Shown: positions 1-9,197, numbered from the stretch's first letter. The stretch is DNA of 64,000 nucleotides from an uncultured Clostridia bacterium (GCA_934274515.1 CAKQTC010000007.1:62001-126000); one strand, 5' to 3'. Translations and numbers: made by a program. Notes: generated by a model from the letters alone, not told the origin.

Positions 1-32
1 TCGTGTCGTTGGTTCTCATCTATCGGGTATGA

Positions 33-61
33 CAAACGGACGAAATCAATTCGTCCGTTTG
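33..61. terminator. 12-bp inverted repeat downstream of tRNA-Arg
   Basis: Two perfectly complementary 12-base arms (33-44 and 50-61) flank a 5-base loop, just 3' of tRNA-Arg on the minus strand. The T-run after the stem is weak, so it may serve for 3' processing or termination of the tRNA transcript. Its role is inferred from position only. Confidence 0.45.
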
Positions 62-64
62 GTT

Positions 65-141
65 TGGCGCACCCGATTGGATTCGAACCAACGACACCTA
101 GCGTCGGAGGCTAGTGCTCTATCCGGCTGAGCTACGAGTGC
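65..141 (-). tRNA. tRNA-Arg (anticodon CCG)
   Basis: Read on the minus strand this folds as a standard cloverleaf: a 7-bp acceptor stem with one G-U pair, a D arm starting GCTC, an anticodon stem CTAGC/GCTAG with loop CTCCGAC (anticodon CCG, reading CGG), a T arm with GGTTCGAATCC, and an encoded CCA end. It lies 36 bp after the tsaD stop codon and has no obvious promoter of its own, so it may be cotranscribed with tsaD. Confidence 0.95.
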
Positions 142-177
142 ATTTCTTTCGTTCGTATTAAAACGGTTGCTATTCTA

Positions 178-1230
178 TCACAAATCGGGGTTTGCGTCAA
201 GTGAAAGCGATGCGGCAGAAATACCCTCGTTAATTGCAAAAAAAGCCGCCGAGCCTATCATCGCTCCGTTGTCCGTACAAAGTATTTTGGGGGGAAGATA
301 AACTTTAACTCCGTTCCTTTTCCCTTCTTCTGCCATTTTGCGTCTAAACTCTCCGTTTGCGCCTACTCCGCCGGCGATTGCTATCTCTTTATATCCGTAT
401 TTTTTTGCCGCTTTAATGGCATTTTCCACCAACATTCCGGTCGCTCTGTCTTGAAATGATTTCGCAACGTCGTGAGTGTTTATTTTTTCGCCGCGTTGTT
501 CCGCATTTCGCACGTAGTTAATAACTGCCGTTTTTATCCCGGAATACGAAAAATCAAGCGTATCTTCGCCCTTATACGGTCTAGGCAATACGACGGTATT
601 TTTACCTTCGACGGCGTGCTTTTCGATTTGCGGTCCGCCGGGGTACGGCAATCCGATTACTCGTGCAACCTTGTCAAACGCTTCCCCTGCCGCGTCGTCG
701 CGCGTCGCTCCCAAAACTTTCATCTCACCATAACTTTTTACTTCTAAAAGTTCTGTATGTCCGCCGCTTGCGAGCATACAAAGAAACGGAAAACTAAGTT
801 CTTCGTGAACAAGAAAATTTGCCAAAACATGCCCTTTTATGTGGTCAATACCCACTATCGGGATACCCAAAGCGTACGCAAGAGATTTTGCATACGACAC
901 CCCGACAAGCAATGCGCCTTGAAGTCCCGCTCCGTAAGTTACGGCGATTACTTCTATCTCTTTTAGTGTTATTTCCGCTTTTTTCAACGCTTCATTTATC
1001 ACGTTTCCGATTGCGATAACGTGGTTTCTTGACGCAATTTCAGGCACAACGCCGCCAAAGCGTTTATGTATTTCTATTTGCGAACTTATCTCGTTTGACA
1101 GTACGGTTTTTCCTTTCAAAACCGCTGCCGCGGTCTCGTCGCAACTTGACTCGATTGCAAGAATAATTACGTCATTTTTGTTTCGTAATTTGTCTAGTTT
1201 TTCTTGCGCTTTTTTCTCATATTCCGTCAT
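178..1230 (-). CDS. tsaD: tRNA N6-adenosine threonylcarbamoyltransferase TsaD
   Basis: TsaD transfers the threonylcarbamoyl group from threonylcarbamoyl-AMP to A37 of ANN-decoding tRNAs, working with TsaB and TsaE in the cytoplasm. The family N-terminal motif IESSCDETAAAV is present, followed by GGVVPEIASRNH and the HIKGH metal-binding motif, and the length (about 350 residues) is usual. An ATG at 1230 is chosen. A TTG at 1236, which abuts the prfB stop codon and has an AGAAG sequence at good spacing, would add two residues. The gene follows prfB directly, so the two are probably one transcript and both serve translation. TsaB and TsaE are not in the window. Confidence 0.95.
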   Translation of the reverse strand: MTEYEKKAQEKLDKLRNKNDVIILAIESSCDETAAAVLKGKTVLSNEISSQIEIHKRFGGVVPEIASRNHVIAIGNVINEALKKAEITLKEIEVIAVTYGAGLQGALLVGVSYAKSLAYALGIPIVGIDHIKGHVLANFLVHEELSFPFLCMLASGGHTELLEVKSYGEMKVLGATRDDAAGEAFDKVARVIGLPYPGGPQIEKHAVEGKNTVVLPRPYKGEDTLDFSYSGIKTAVINYVRNAEQRGEKINTHDVAKSFQDRATGMLVENAIKAAKKYGYKEIAIAGGVGANGEFRRKMAEEGKRNGVKVYLPPKILCTDNGAMIGSAAFFAINEGISAASLSLDANPDL

Positions 1231-1236
1231 TTTCAA

Positions 1237-2334
1237 CTAACTTCTTTTTAGATATTCGATAATAAAACCTTGTAAATCGCCGTCCATAACCGCATTGACG
1301 TTTGCGTTTTCATACCCGGTTCTGTGGTCTTTTACAAGCGTATACGGGCAAAAAACATAACTTCTTATCTGGCTTCCCCACTCGATTTTTTTCATCTCGC
1401 CTTTTATGGATTGCGCCTCTTCTTGCCTTTCTCTTTCGCGCAACTCCGTAAGTTTGCTTATAAGCATTTTCATCGCGGTTTCCCTATTTTGTATCTGACT
1501 GCGTTCGTTCTGGCACTGCACGACTATCCCCGTAGGCAAATGCGTAATTCTCACTGCACTGTCGGTTTTATTGATGTGCTGTCCGCCTGCTCCGCCGCTC
1601 CGATAAGTATCTACTCTGAGTTCTTCGGGATTTATCTTTATTTCGTCGTTTTCCGTTATTTCTGGCATAACTTCAAGGCTCGCAAATGACGTTTGTCTTC
1701 TCTTGTTCGCGTCGAACGGGCTTATCCTTACAAGCCTATGCACTCCCATTTCCGCTTTAAGATACCCGTAAGCGTTTTCTCCTTCTACGGAAAACGTTAC
1801 GCTCTTTATTCCTGCGTCGTCGCCGTCGAGTTTATCAAGCACGCTTACCTTGTACCCCGAACGCTCTGCGTAACGCGTGTACATCCGAAACAGCATTTCT
1901 ACCCAGTCCTGCGCTTCGGTTCCTCCTGCTCCGGCGTGCAGAGTAAGTATAGCGTCGTTCGCGTCGTATTTACCGCGTAGCAATGCTTCGATGGAAAGAT
2001 CCGCCACCCTTTTCGAAAGCGCGTTAACCTCGTCTATCGCGCTTTGAGTCTCGCTCTCCTCGTCCATTTCTTCAATTACGTCGAGCAGTTCACGCGTTTC
2101 GGCAAGTTTTTTTTCTACGTCTTCCACGCGTTTAACTTTTTTAGCGCACTCGTTAATCCTTCTGTTTACTTTTTGCGCTTTCTCTACGTCCGTCCAAAAA
2201 TCTTCCGCATGGCTTTGCTCGGTAAGCGTTGCTATCTCTTTTTTGCATCCGTCTACGTCGAATGCGTCGCGTAACGTCGCTATTTCTTTCGCCGTTTTAT
2301 CAAGCGTTTGCCTTTGCGAATAAAAATCTATCAT
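1237..2334 (-). CDS. prfB: Peptide chain release factor 2 (in-frame, no programmed frameshift)
   Basis: RF2 recognises UGA and UAA stop codons and releases the nascent chain on the ribosome. The protein has the catalytic GGQ loop (GGAGGQHINKT) and the RF2 codon-recognition tripeptide SPF (RISPFDAN), which separates it from RF1 (PxT). Length is 365 residues, typical for RF2. In many bacteria an internal UGA near codon 25 forces a +1 frameshift for autoregulation. Here the equivalent stretch around residues 20-32 (TLRDAFDVDG) is continuous with no stop, so that control is absent. The ATG at 2334 follows a purine-rich AGAAAG. The gene lies 18 bp after secA and is probably cotranscribed with it. 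Confidence 0.96.
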   Translation of the reverse strand: MIDFYSQRQTLDKTAKEIATLRDAFDVDGCKKEIATLTEQSHAEDFWTDVEKAQKVNRRINECAKKVKRVEDVEKKLAETRELLDVIEEMDEESETQSAIDEVNALSKRVADLSIEALLRGKYDANDAILTLHAGAGGTEAQDWVEMLFRMYTRYAERSGYKVSVLDKLDGDDAGIKSVTFSVEGENAYGYLKAEMGVHRLVRISPFDANKRRQTSFASLEVMPEITENDEIKINPEELRVDTYRSGGAGGQHINKTDSAVRITHLPTGIVVQCQNERSQIQNRETAMKMLISKLTELRERERQEEAQSIKGEMKKIEWGSQIRSYVFCPYTLVKDHRTGYENANVNAVMDGDLQGFIIEYLKRS

Positions 2335-2352
2335 CTTTCTACCTACTCGCTT

Positions 2353-5016
2353 TTATTTCTTCTTCCCGCAACAGTCTTTGAATTTCTTTCCCGATCCGCA
2401 CGGACACGGACCGTTTGCGTATACTCCTTGTCTTTTAAGCGAAATTTGCGACGCCCTTTCCTGTACGGCATTCTTCCTCTCTACCGCCTCTTCCGCGTCG
2501 AACTTGCACATTGCGATTGCGACCGACTGCTGTATGTTTTCTATCATACAGTCAAACATATCCATACCTTCTCTTCTATACTCGATTACCGGGTCGCGTT
2601 GTCCGAGTCCTCTGAGTCCTATTCCGTTTCTAAGCGTATCCATATTGTTTATATGGTTCATCCAGTTGGTATCTACGGTTCGTAATAGCACGTTGCGTTC
2701 GAACTCTTTATAATCGAACCCGTTTTCTTCCATAAGTTTGCACTTATCTTCGTACTGTCGTTTCGCTTCTTCCACAACCGTATCCACAATCATATCGTAT
2801 TGTCTATGCCCCACAAGTTCTTTCGTGACAATGTTCGTGCCTTTTTTAAGGAACGTTCTTTCTAGCGCGGCGTTAAACGCAACGTAATCGACCGAGTTCT
2901 CGTCTCCCGTCGAAAAATCGACGTATCCCGCCACCATATCGCTCACCGCTGGTTCGATATATTTCAACACTTGGTCATGCACGTCCGCCCCTTCGAAAAC
3001 TTTGTTCCTTTCGGCATAGATAAGTTGTCTTTGCTTGTTCATAACGTCGTCGTAGTTAAGCACGTACTTTCTTCTTTCAAAGTTCGCGTCTTCGCAACGT
3101 TTTTGCGCGTTTTCTATTTGTTTTGACAACATCGGCATTTGTATCGCCGCGTCTTCTTCTCCTCGCAACAAGCCCGTAAGCATACCCGAAAGCCTGTCTC
3201 CGCCGAACCTTCTCATAAGGTCGTCCTCAAACGAAATAAAGAAACAACTGCTTCCTTCGTCACCCTGACGTCCGCTACGTCCGCGTAACTGGTTGTCTAT
3301 ACGACGCGATTCGTGTCTTTCGGTACCTATTACTCTAAGTCCGCCGAGTTGCTTAACTTCCAATCTCTCTTTGTCCGTTTCTTCTTTGAACTTCTTGACG
3401 AGGTCGGCAAATCTCTGCCGTGCCGCTATCTGTTCCGGGTCGGTAATCTGATTATACGCGGTTGCGACGCTAATGAGTTCTTCGCTGAACCCGTCTTTTA
3501 TCATTCGCTCTTTCGCCATATACTCGGGGTTTCCGCCGAGAAGTATGTCCGTTCCTCTACCTGCCATGTTCGTCGCAATGGTGACCGCTCCGGGTTTTCC
3601 TGCTTGCGCTATGATTTTTGCTTCGAGTTCGTTACTCTTGGCGTTGAGTACGTTGTGCGGAATTCCCTTTCTTGCAAGCATTTTGCTGAGTTGTTCGCTG
3701 ACTTCGACGCTTATCGTGCCGACAAGTACGGGTTGTTTTTTGTCGTGCGTTTCTTTTATTTCTTCTACGACCGACTTAAACTTCGCCGCTTTCGTCGCGA
3801 AAACTTTATCCGGTTCATCCTTCCTTATCATCTCGTGATTTGTCGGGATTTCAACGACGTCGAGATTATAAATGCCCTTAAACTCCGCTTCCTCGGTAAG
3901 CGCGGTACCCGTCATCCCCGACAGTTTGTCGTACATACGGAACAAGTTTTGGAAAGTAATCGTAGCCACGGTTCTGCTTTCTCTCTTAATTCTGACTTTC
4001 TCTTTCGCTTCTATTGCCTGATGCAGTCCGTCGGAAAATCTTCTTCCTTCCATCTTACGACCCGTAAACTCGTCCACTATTACGACTTCGCCGTTTTCCA
4101 CGATGTAGTCGTCGTCGCGCGCCATAAGAAAATTCGCTCTCAGAGCATTGTTTATCTTCGTATTAAGGTCCGCCCTTTGCCCGTCGCTCATATCGCTGCG
4201 GAAAAATCTGTCCGCTTTGTTAAGTCCGCTTTCGGTAAGGTAAACGTGCGTTTCTTTTTCGTCTTTGGAATAATCGTCTTCTCCGAGTATTCTGATAAAA
4301 CTTTGCACGTCTTCGTAAATTTTAGTCGCCTCGGCGGCTCTGTCCGATATAATCAAAGGAGTTCTCGCTTCGTCGATAAGAATACTATCGACTTCGTCCA
4401 CGATTGCAAAAGCATGTCCGCGTTGCATAACTCTATCCTTACTCGTAGCCATATTGTCGCGCAAATAGTCAAAGCCTACTTCGTTGTTCGTACAATACGT
4501 TACGTCCGCCTCATACGCTTTCTTTTTGTCCGCAAAACTCATATTAGGCAGGATGCAACCTACTTTAAGTCCGAGAAACTCGTACACTTTTCCCATCCAC
4601 TCCGCGTCACGCTTTGCAAGGTAATCGTTTACCGTTACAATATGAACGCCTTTCCCGGTAAGTGCGTTAAGATACGCGGGCAACGTCGCCACAAGAGTCT
4701 TACCTTCACCCGTTTTCATTTCCGCTATTCTGCCTTGATGAAGAACTATACCGCCGATAACTTGCACGTCGAAGTGACGCATGTTAAGAACTCTTTTCGC
4801 CGCCTCTCTCACAACCGCAAACGCGTCGGGAAGAAGTTTATCTAGCGTTTCGCCGTTATTATACCTTTCTTTAAGCGCAGGTGTTTGCGAAATAAGTTCT
4901 TCGTCGCTCATAACCGCATAAGTCGGTTCTTTCGCGTTAATTTCGTCTACGGTAACGCGCAATTTCTTTATGGTTTTTTCTCTGTCTCGTCTTTGGAGAA
5001 AACTTATTAATCCCAT
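2353..5016 (-). CDS. secA: Preprotein translocase ATPase SecA
   Basis: SecA is the motor that drives unfolded preproteins through SecYEG. The 887-residue protein starts with the DEAD-type nucleotide-binding fold: Walker A in EMKTGEGKTLVA, Walker B in VDEVDSILIDEARTPL. The preprotein cross-linking domain, NBD2 (MAGRGTDILLGGNPEY, RGRSGRQGD) and the scaffold/wing domains follow. It ends with a SEC-C zinc motif (CPCGSGKKFKDCC) that binds SecB or ribosomes. ATG at 5016 follows GAGAGGTAG. It is the first gene of a secA-prfB-tsaD transcript. Confidence 0.98.
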   Translation of the reverse strand: MGLISFLQRRDREKTIKKLRVTVDEINAKEPTYAVMSDEELISQTPALKERYNNGETLDKLLPDAFAVVREAAKRVLNMRHFDVQVIGGIVLHQGRIAEMKTGEGKTLVATLPAYLNALTGKGVHIVTVNDYLAKRDAEWMGKVYEFLGLKVGCILPNMSFADKKKAYEADVTYCTNNEVGFDYLRDNMATSKDRVMQRGHAFAIVDEVDSILIDEARTPLIISDRAAEATKIYEDVQSFIRILGEDDYSKDEKETHVYLTESGLNKADRFFRSDMSDGQRADLNTKINNALRANFLMARDDDYIVENGEVVIVDEFTGRKMEGRRFSDGLHQAIEAKEKVRIKRESRTVATITFQNLFRMYDKLSGMTGTALTEEAEFKGIYNLDVVEIPTNHEMIRKDEPDKVFATKAAKFKSVVEEIKETHDKKQPVLVGTISVEVSEQLSKMLARKGIPHNVLNAKSNELEAKIIAQAGKPGAVTIATNMAGRGTDILLGGNPEYMAKERMIKDGFSEELISVATAYNQITDPEQIAARQRFADLVKKFKEETDKERLEVKQLGGLRVIGTERHESRRIDNQLRGRSGRQGDEGSSCFFISFEDDLMRRFGGDRLSGMLTGLLRGEEDAAIQMPMLSKQIENAQKRCEDANFERRKYVLNYDDVMNKQRQLIYAERNKVFEGADVHDQVLKYIEPAVSDMVAGYVDFSTGDENSVDYVAFNAALERTFLKKGTNIVTKELVGHRQYDMIVDTVVEEAKRQYEDKCKLMEENGFDYKEFERNVLLRTVDTNWMNHINNMDTLRNGIGLRGLGQRDPVIEYRREGMDMFDCMIENIQQSVAIAMCKFDAEEAVERKNAVQERASQISLKRQGVYANGPCPCGSGKKFKDCCGKKK

Positions 5017-5069
5017 TTCTACCTCTCTTGAAAATAGATTTTACCCTTAATTATTATTAAAGTTAAAAT

Positions 5070-5098
5070 ATTATATCATAACAAATGCGTAAAAACAA
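5070..5098 (-). promoter_or_regulatory. Candidate secA promoter
   Basis: On the minus strand an extended -10 (TGATATAAT, hexamer 5070-5075) lies 17 bp from a weak -35 (TTGTTT, 5093-5098), about 55 bp upstream of secA. It is divergent from the tfoX-like promoter. Confidence 0.5.
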
Positions 5099-5187
5099 CA
5101 AAAATTACTGTCGTAATTGCGTTAAATTGCCGTTTTTTTGCGATTAACCGCAAAATTATTTTTTTCTCCGATAAGCGTCGTTTATTA

Positions 5188-5218
5188 TTGACATTTTTCT
5201 AAAATATTGTGCTACAAT
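5188..5218 (+). promoter_or_regulatory. Candidate promoter of tfoX-like/rarA operon
   Basis: A consensus -35 TTGACA (5188-5193) is followed after 19 bp by TACAAT (5213-5218). A second TATAAT at 5224-5229 could also serve. It precedes the ATG at 5246 by about 28 bp. Confidence 0.55.
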
Positions 5219-5245
5219 ATCGCTATAATCATTAAAGGAATAAAC

Positions 5246-5557
5246 ATGGCGACGACAAAGGACTATATCGACTTCTGCCTGGAGCAGTTACCTTCTCGCT
5301 ACGACGTGAGATACCGCAAAATGTTCGGCGAATACGTTATTTACTTAAACGGCAAACCCGCGTTTCTCGTATGCGACAATACCGTTTTCGTCAAGAAACT
5401 TCAAGAACTTGCTCCGCTGCTCGAAAACGCGTCGGAAGGCTACCCTTACGACGGAGCGAAAATTCACTATGTTCTCGACGTCGAAGACAGAGAACTAACC
5501 GAGCAAGTCGCGGAAATCGTCGAAAAAGTCATACCCGTCCCGAAAAGGAAAAAATAG
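5246..5557 (+). CDS. TfoX N-terminal-domain family protein
   Basis: This 103-residue protein matches the TfoX_N family by its pattern of a short N-terminal helix, RYRKMFGEYVIYLNGKPAFLVCDN, and a YPYDGAKIHYVLDVED segment. Full TfoX/Sxy proteins regulate competence in Gammaproteobacteria. Stand-alone TfoX_N proteins are common in Firmicutes and their function is not established, so no competence role is claimed. The ATG at 5246 is preferred over an in-frame start at 5207 because AAAGGAA sits five bases before it and the -10 elements lie within the longer reading frame. It precedes rarA by five bases and is probably cotranscribed with it. Confidence 0.8.
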   Translation: MATTKDYIDFCLEQLPSRYDVRYRKMFGEYVIYLNGKPAFLVCDNTVFVKKLQELAPLLENASEGYPYDGAKIHYVLDVEDRELTEQVAEIVEKVIPVPKRKK

Positions 5558-5562
5558 ACCCT

Positions 5563-6891
5563 ATGCCTTACCAACCTACTTTATTTGAAAAAGAAACGGT
5601 AGAACCGCTCGCCGCGAGGCTTCGTCCTCGCGATCTCGACGAATACTGCGGACAAGAACATCTACTCGGAGAAGGAAAAGTATTGCGCCGTTTAATCGAA
5701 AGCGACAACGTCGGCTCTATGATTTTTTGGGGTCCGCCGGGAGTGGGAAAAACTACGCTCGCACGTATAATCGCAAACCGCACAAAAGCAAAATTTATCG
5801 ATTTTTCGGCGGTCACCAGCGGAATAAAAGAAATAAAACAAGTAATGGAACAAGCGGAAGAAAGCAGGCGTTACGGAGAAAAAACCATCGTTTTCGTAGA
5901 CGAAATACACCGTTTTAACAAAGCGCAACAGGACGCTTTTTTGCCGTACGTGGAAAAAGGCAGTATTATCTTAATCGGTGCAACCACCGAGAATCCTTCT
6001 TTTGAGGTAAACGGCGCGCTTTTATCTAGAGCAAAAGTTTTCGTTTTGCAATCTCTAAAAATCGATGACCTCATCAAACTCATTCGACACGCCCTTGCCG
6101 ACGAACGCGGTTTCGGCGGGCAAAACATCGAAATTTCCGACGACATCGTCCGAACCATCGCGACGTTTGCCAACGGCGACGCGAGAAATGCGCTTTCTAC
6201 TCTCGAAATGGCAATACTTAACGGCGTTTACGAAAACGGAAAAACCACGGTAACAAAAGAAATCGTCGAACAATGCACATCGAAAAAATCTCTTCTTTAC
6301 GATAAAAACGGCGAGGAACATTATAACCTTATTTCCGCTCTCCATAAATCTATGCGTAACTCAGACCCGGACGCCGCCGTATATTGGCTGTCGCGAATGC
6401 TCGAAGCGGGCGAAGACCCCATTTACGTCGCGCGTAGAGTGACCCGATTCGCCAGCGAAGACGTGGGACTTGCCGACCCGCGAGCGCTCGAAATCGCCGT
6501 CGCCGCGTATCAAGCCTGCCATCTAATCGGTATGCCGGAATGCTCCGTTCATCTAACACAAGCAGTCGTGTATATGTCGCTTGCGCCCAAATCCAACGCA
6601 TTGTACGTAGCATACGAAACCGCTAAAAAAGACGCGCTTAAACAACTTTCCGAACCCGTTCCGCTCGTTATTCGCAACGCTCCGACAAAACTGATGAAAG
6701 AGTTAAACTACGGTAAAGGGTATCAATATGCCCACGATACGGACGCCAAACTCACATCTATGCAATGTTTACCCGACAATCTTATCGGTAAAGAATACTA
6801 TAAGCCTACGGAAGAAGGGCTTGAAAGTAGGTTCAAAACACGCCTTGACGAAATCAAGGCGTGGAAGAAAAGTCAAAAGGATAAATCGTGA
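5563..6891 (+). CDS. rarA: Replication-associated recombination protein A (RarA/MgsA-type AAA+ ATPase)
   Basis: RarA is a clamp-loader-related AAA+ ATPase that acts at stalled replication forks. Walker A GPPGVGKTT and Walker B IVFVDEIHRFNKAQQDAFLPYVE are present, followed by sensor 1 LIGATTENPSFEVNGALLSRA, an arginine-finger region and the MgsA C-terminal domain (ALNEL-type GYQYAHD). From the ATG at 5563 the length is about 442 residues, normal for the family. A longer reading frame starting at 5371 runs through tfoX in another phase and is rejected. A perfect 10-bp inverted repeat (6839-6863) lies inside the last codons without a T-run. Confidence 0.95.
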   Translation: MPYQPTLFEKETVEPLAARLRPRDLDEYCGQEHLLGEGKVLRRLIESDNVGSMIFWGPPGVGKTTLARIIANRTKAKFIDFSAVTSGIKEIKQVMEQAEESRRYGEKTIVFVDEIHRFNKAQQDAFLPYVEKGSIILIGATTENPSFEVNGALLSRAKVFVLQSLKIDDLIKLIRHALADERGFGGQNIEISDDIVRTIATFANGDARNALSTLEMAILNGVYENGKTTVTKEIVEQCTSKKSLLYDKNGEEHYNLISALHKSMRNSDPDAAVYWLSRMLEAGEDPIYVARRVTRFASEDVGLADPRALEIAVAAYQACHLIGMPECSVHLTQAVVYMSLAPKSNALYVAYETAKKDALKQLSEPVPLVIRNAPTKLMKELNYGKGYQYAHDTDAKLTSMQCLPDNLIGKEYYKPTEEGLESRFKTRLDEIKAWKKSQKDKS

Positions 6892-6975
6892 TTTGCTAAT
6901 ATATAATTCGGTCTTTACTTAGTCGTATTTTCGGTATTCCGATTTATGGATACTTTTTGTTATCGTTCGATTATT

Positions 6976-7878
6976 TTAATCTCTAAAAAACGCGAGCAAG
7001 TCGGCTGCGCAACGTTCTCCTTCGTCAAACAGGAAAATATGTCCCGAGTTTTCGTAAGTGACGAGTTTTGCGTTTTTGCATACTTCGGTTAGTCTTGCGC
7101 TTTGATAATACGGCATCGTTTTGTCTATTGTTCCCCAAATACATAGAATCGGTATGTCAGTCTTGCCTACGATTTTATAGTAATCGGTGACTTTTTGCGT
7201 TTGCAAAATGGTGTTTCTTAGCGACGAAAGCGTACAACGTAAGAATCCTTTATATTTGACCGCATCGGCAAATTTTTCAACGTAGCGATCTTTCTCTTTT
7301 TCCGAAGAATAGTACATTTCCGAAGCGCATTTTTTCAAAAGAAGTTTGCCTGCAACGTTATAGAACAACAGTTCTCCAAGCCCTTTAATTTGACAAAGTT
7401 TCATGTAAAGCGGCGGCTTGAACGTATCCATACCGGCAGGCGCGAGCAACGCAAGTTTTTTTACTTTTTCGGGATATTTCGCCGTAAACGTAGCACAAAT
7501 CGCACCGCCCATCGACGTACCCACAAGAAAAAATTTCTCGTTCGGAATAACCGCATCGATAAGTTCGGCAAGTTGCTCGGCAAAAAATTCGGGTGTGTAA
7601 TCACTTTCCACTCTTTCGCTAAACCCGCGTCCGTACAAATCGTAACGCAACGTTTTATATCCTTTTTTTACAAATGCGTCAAACAATTTTTCATATAAAT
7701 AATACGGCGTGGCGTAGCCGTGTACAAGCACTATGGTTTCGCCCTCTCCCTTTATCTCGTAGTGCGTCTCGCCGCTTTGCAATTTGATAAACGAGCCGCC
7801 TTGCTTACATTTTTCTTCTTCGGTTAAATCGAATTTGTCGATTTGAGTTATAAACTTTTTCAATTCGTTTTCCGTCAT
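6976..7878 (-). CDS. Alpha/beta-fold hydrolase
   Basis: A cytoplasmic 300-residue hydrolase with no signal peptide. The oxyanion region is LVHGYATPYY, the nucleophile elbow GTSMGG carries the catalytic serine, the acid is the Asp of WGTIDKTMP, and the histidine is in NSGHIFLFDEG. The substrate cannot be told from sequence. Esterase, lipase and C-C hydrolase members share this layout. The start codon lies one base after the glycerate kinase stop region and its GGGAGA ribosome site is inside that gene's end, so the two are translationally coupled. Confidence 0.88.
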   Translation of the reverse strand: MTENELKKFITQIDKFDLTEEEKCKQGGSFIKLQSGETHYEIKGEGETIVLVHGYATPYYLYEKLFDAFVKKGYKTLRYDLYGRGFSERVESDYTPEFFAEQLAELIDAVIPNEKFFLVGTSMGGAICATFTAKYPEKVKKLALLAPAGMDTFKPPLYMKLCQIKGLGELLFYNVAGKLLLKKCASEMYYSSEKEKDRYVEKFADAVKYKGFLRCTLSSLRNTILQTQKVTDYYKIVGKTDIPILCIWGTIDKTMPYYQSARLTEVCKNAKLVTYENSGHIFLFDEGERCAADLLAFFRD

Positions 7879-7879
7879 T

Positions 7880-9007
7880 TTAACAATCTCCCGTTATGAT
7901 TTTGAGTAGTTTTTCCGCCGCTTTTTCGGCGTAGTGTGCCGCATTTTTTATCGAATCTTCTACTGTTTTAGCGTATGACAATAACGTTTCGACGTGTTTT
8001 ATCCCGCCTTTTTGGATTTCTTCTTCGCAAAGGACGGTGTACCCTGCAATCGCATATACGTCCGCGCCCGCTTTTTTCGCTCTCTCGCATACACCGAAAA
8101 CCGCTTTCCCGTGTAACGATTGTTCGTCTATTCTTCCCTCGCCGGTAACAACAGCGTCTACACCCGTAAGTTTTTCATCAAAATCGATGAGATCTAATAC
8201 GGCGTTTATTCCGCTACTTGCTTTCGCTCCGAGATAAGCGATAAACCCTCCGCCTAAACCGCCTGCCGCTCCCGCGCATTTCAGATCGTTGAGCCTGATA
8301 CCCGTCGCTTTTTCCGTAACCGCCGCAAAAGATTTCATTCCGGTTTCGAGAATATCCGCCGCGACCCCGACCGCACCTTTCTGTTCCCCGAAAAATCTTG
8401 TCGCGCCAAACTCTCCGAGAAGCGGATTGTCTACGTCGCTGACAAGGATAAACTCGATTCCTTTAAGATACGCCGCGCCGCTTTGATCGACGCTTGTTAT
8501 TTTGCCTAAATTCTCGCCTATCGGAATTATTTCTTCGCCGTACTTATCCGAAAACTTAAACCCCAACGCACTGAGCGCGCCTATACCGCCGTCGTTCGTC
8601 GCGCTGCCGCCCAAACAAAGAAAAATCTTTTTCGCTCCGCGATTAACTGCGTCGAATATAAGTTCACCTGTTCCGTAAGTAGTGGTTCGGAGCGCGTTCC
8701 CGTCACGATATTCGATAAGCGTAAGTCCGCTTGCCTCAGCCGTTTCTATTACGGCAGTGTCGCCTTTCATCGCATAAAAAGCCGTAGTCTTCTCAAAAAG
8801 CGGGTTGTTGCACTCTTTTTGAATCTTTTTGTATCCGCCGCTTGAAAATATCGCAGAAAGCGTCCCCTCTCCGCCGTCCGCTATACCTACGCCGCGAACT
8901 TCAACGTCGAATTGCCCCTTTTTAGCAACCTCGGAAAATATTTCGGCGATTTTCATCGAACTCAACGTACCCTTAAACGAGTCGGATGCCACTAAGACTT
9001 TTTTCAT
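7880..9007 (-). CDS. Glycerate kinase (GlxK/GarK family)
   Basis: Glycerate kinases of this family phosphorylate D-glycerate, usually to 2-phosphoglycerate, feeding lower glycolysis. Family signatures are visible: DSFKGTLSSMKIAE at the N-terminus, GIADGGEGTL, GGSATNDGGIGALSALG and a late VVTGEGRIDEQS segment. At 375 residues it has the usual length. A candidate promoter lies at 9046-9074. The downstream alpha/beta hydrolase is coupled to it, but no tartronate or glucarate pathway gene is nearby, so the metabolic context stays open. Confidence 0.93.
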   Translation of the reverse strand: MKKVLVASDSFKGTLSSMKIAEIFSEVAKKGQFDVEVRGVGIADGGEGTLSAIFSSGGYKKIQKECNNPLFEKTTAFYAMKGDTAVIETAEASGLTLIEYRDGNALRTTTYGTGELIFDAVNRGAKKIFLCLGGSATNDGGIGALSALGFKFSDKYGEEIIPIGENLGKITSVDQSGAAYLKGIEFILVSDVDNPLLGEFGATRFFGEQKGAVGVAADILETGMKSFAAVTEKATGIRLNDLKCAGAAGGLGGGFIAYLGAKASSGINAVLDLIDFDEKLTGVDAVVTGEGRIDEQSLHGKAVFGVCERAKKAGADVYAIAGYTVLCEEEIQKGGIKHVETLLSYAKTVEDSIKNAAHYAEKAAEKLLKIITGDC

Positions 9008-9045
9008 ATCATACGAATATCCTATTGCTTATTTTCTAAAAAAAA

Positions 9046-9074
9046 GTATAACATATTATTATTGATTCGGTCAA
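9046..9074 (-). promoter_or_regulatory. Candidate promoter of glycerate kinase operon
   Basis: Minus-strand TTGACC (9069-9074), a 17-bp spacer and TTATAC (9046-9051) lie about 40 bp upstream of the start codon. Confidence 0.55.
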
Positions 9075-9126
9075 CACACTATTCTTTTCACCAAAGCAAA
9101 ACAATTATTTAATTTAATTTCTTATA

Positions 9127-9197
9127 TTATTTGTAGCGTGGGATACGTTTAACTGATGTTTTGCAGTTTATTTGTAGCAACCGATACATATAACTGA
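9127..9197. repeat. Two imperfect 30-bp direct repeats, period 41 bp
   Basis: The block TTATTTGTAGC-N4-GATAC-N4-TAACTGA (TTATTTGTAGC at 9127 and 9168) occurs twice in the gap between glycerate kinase and rho. Only the spacer bases differ. Tandem binding sites for a regulator are one explanation. No gene is seen in 9008-9267. Confidence 0.55.

Noticed and set aside
3313..4845. 510-codon open frame opposite secA
   Set aside because: Same cause: antisense shadow of a strongly biased essential gene.
5371..5562. N-terminal extension of RarA to 5371
   Set aside because: It overlaps the tfoX-like gene in another frame and adds low-complexity residues absent from the family. The ATG at 5563 gives a normal RarA.
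6839..6863. Perfect 10-bp inverted repeat at the end of rarA
   Set aside because: It lies in coding sequence and no T-run follows, so it was not called a terminator.
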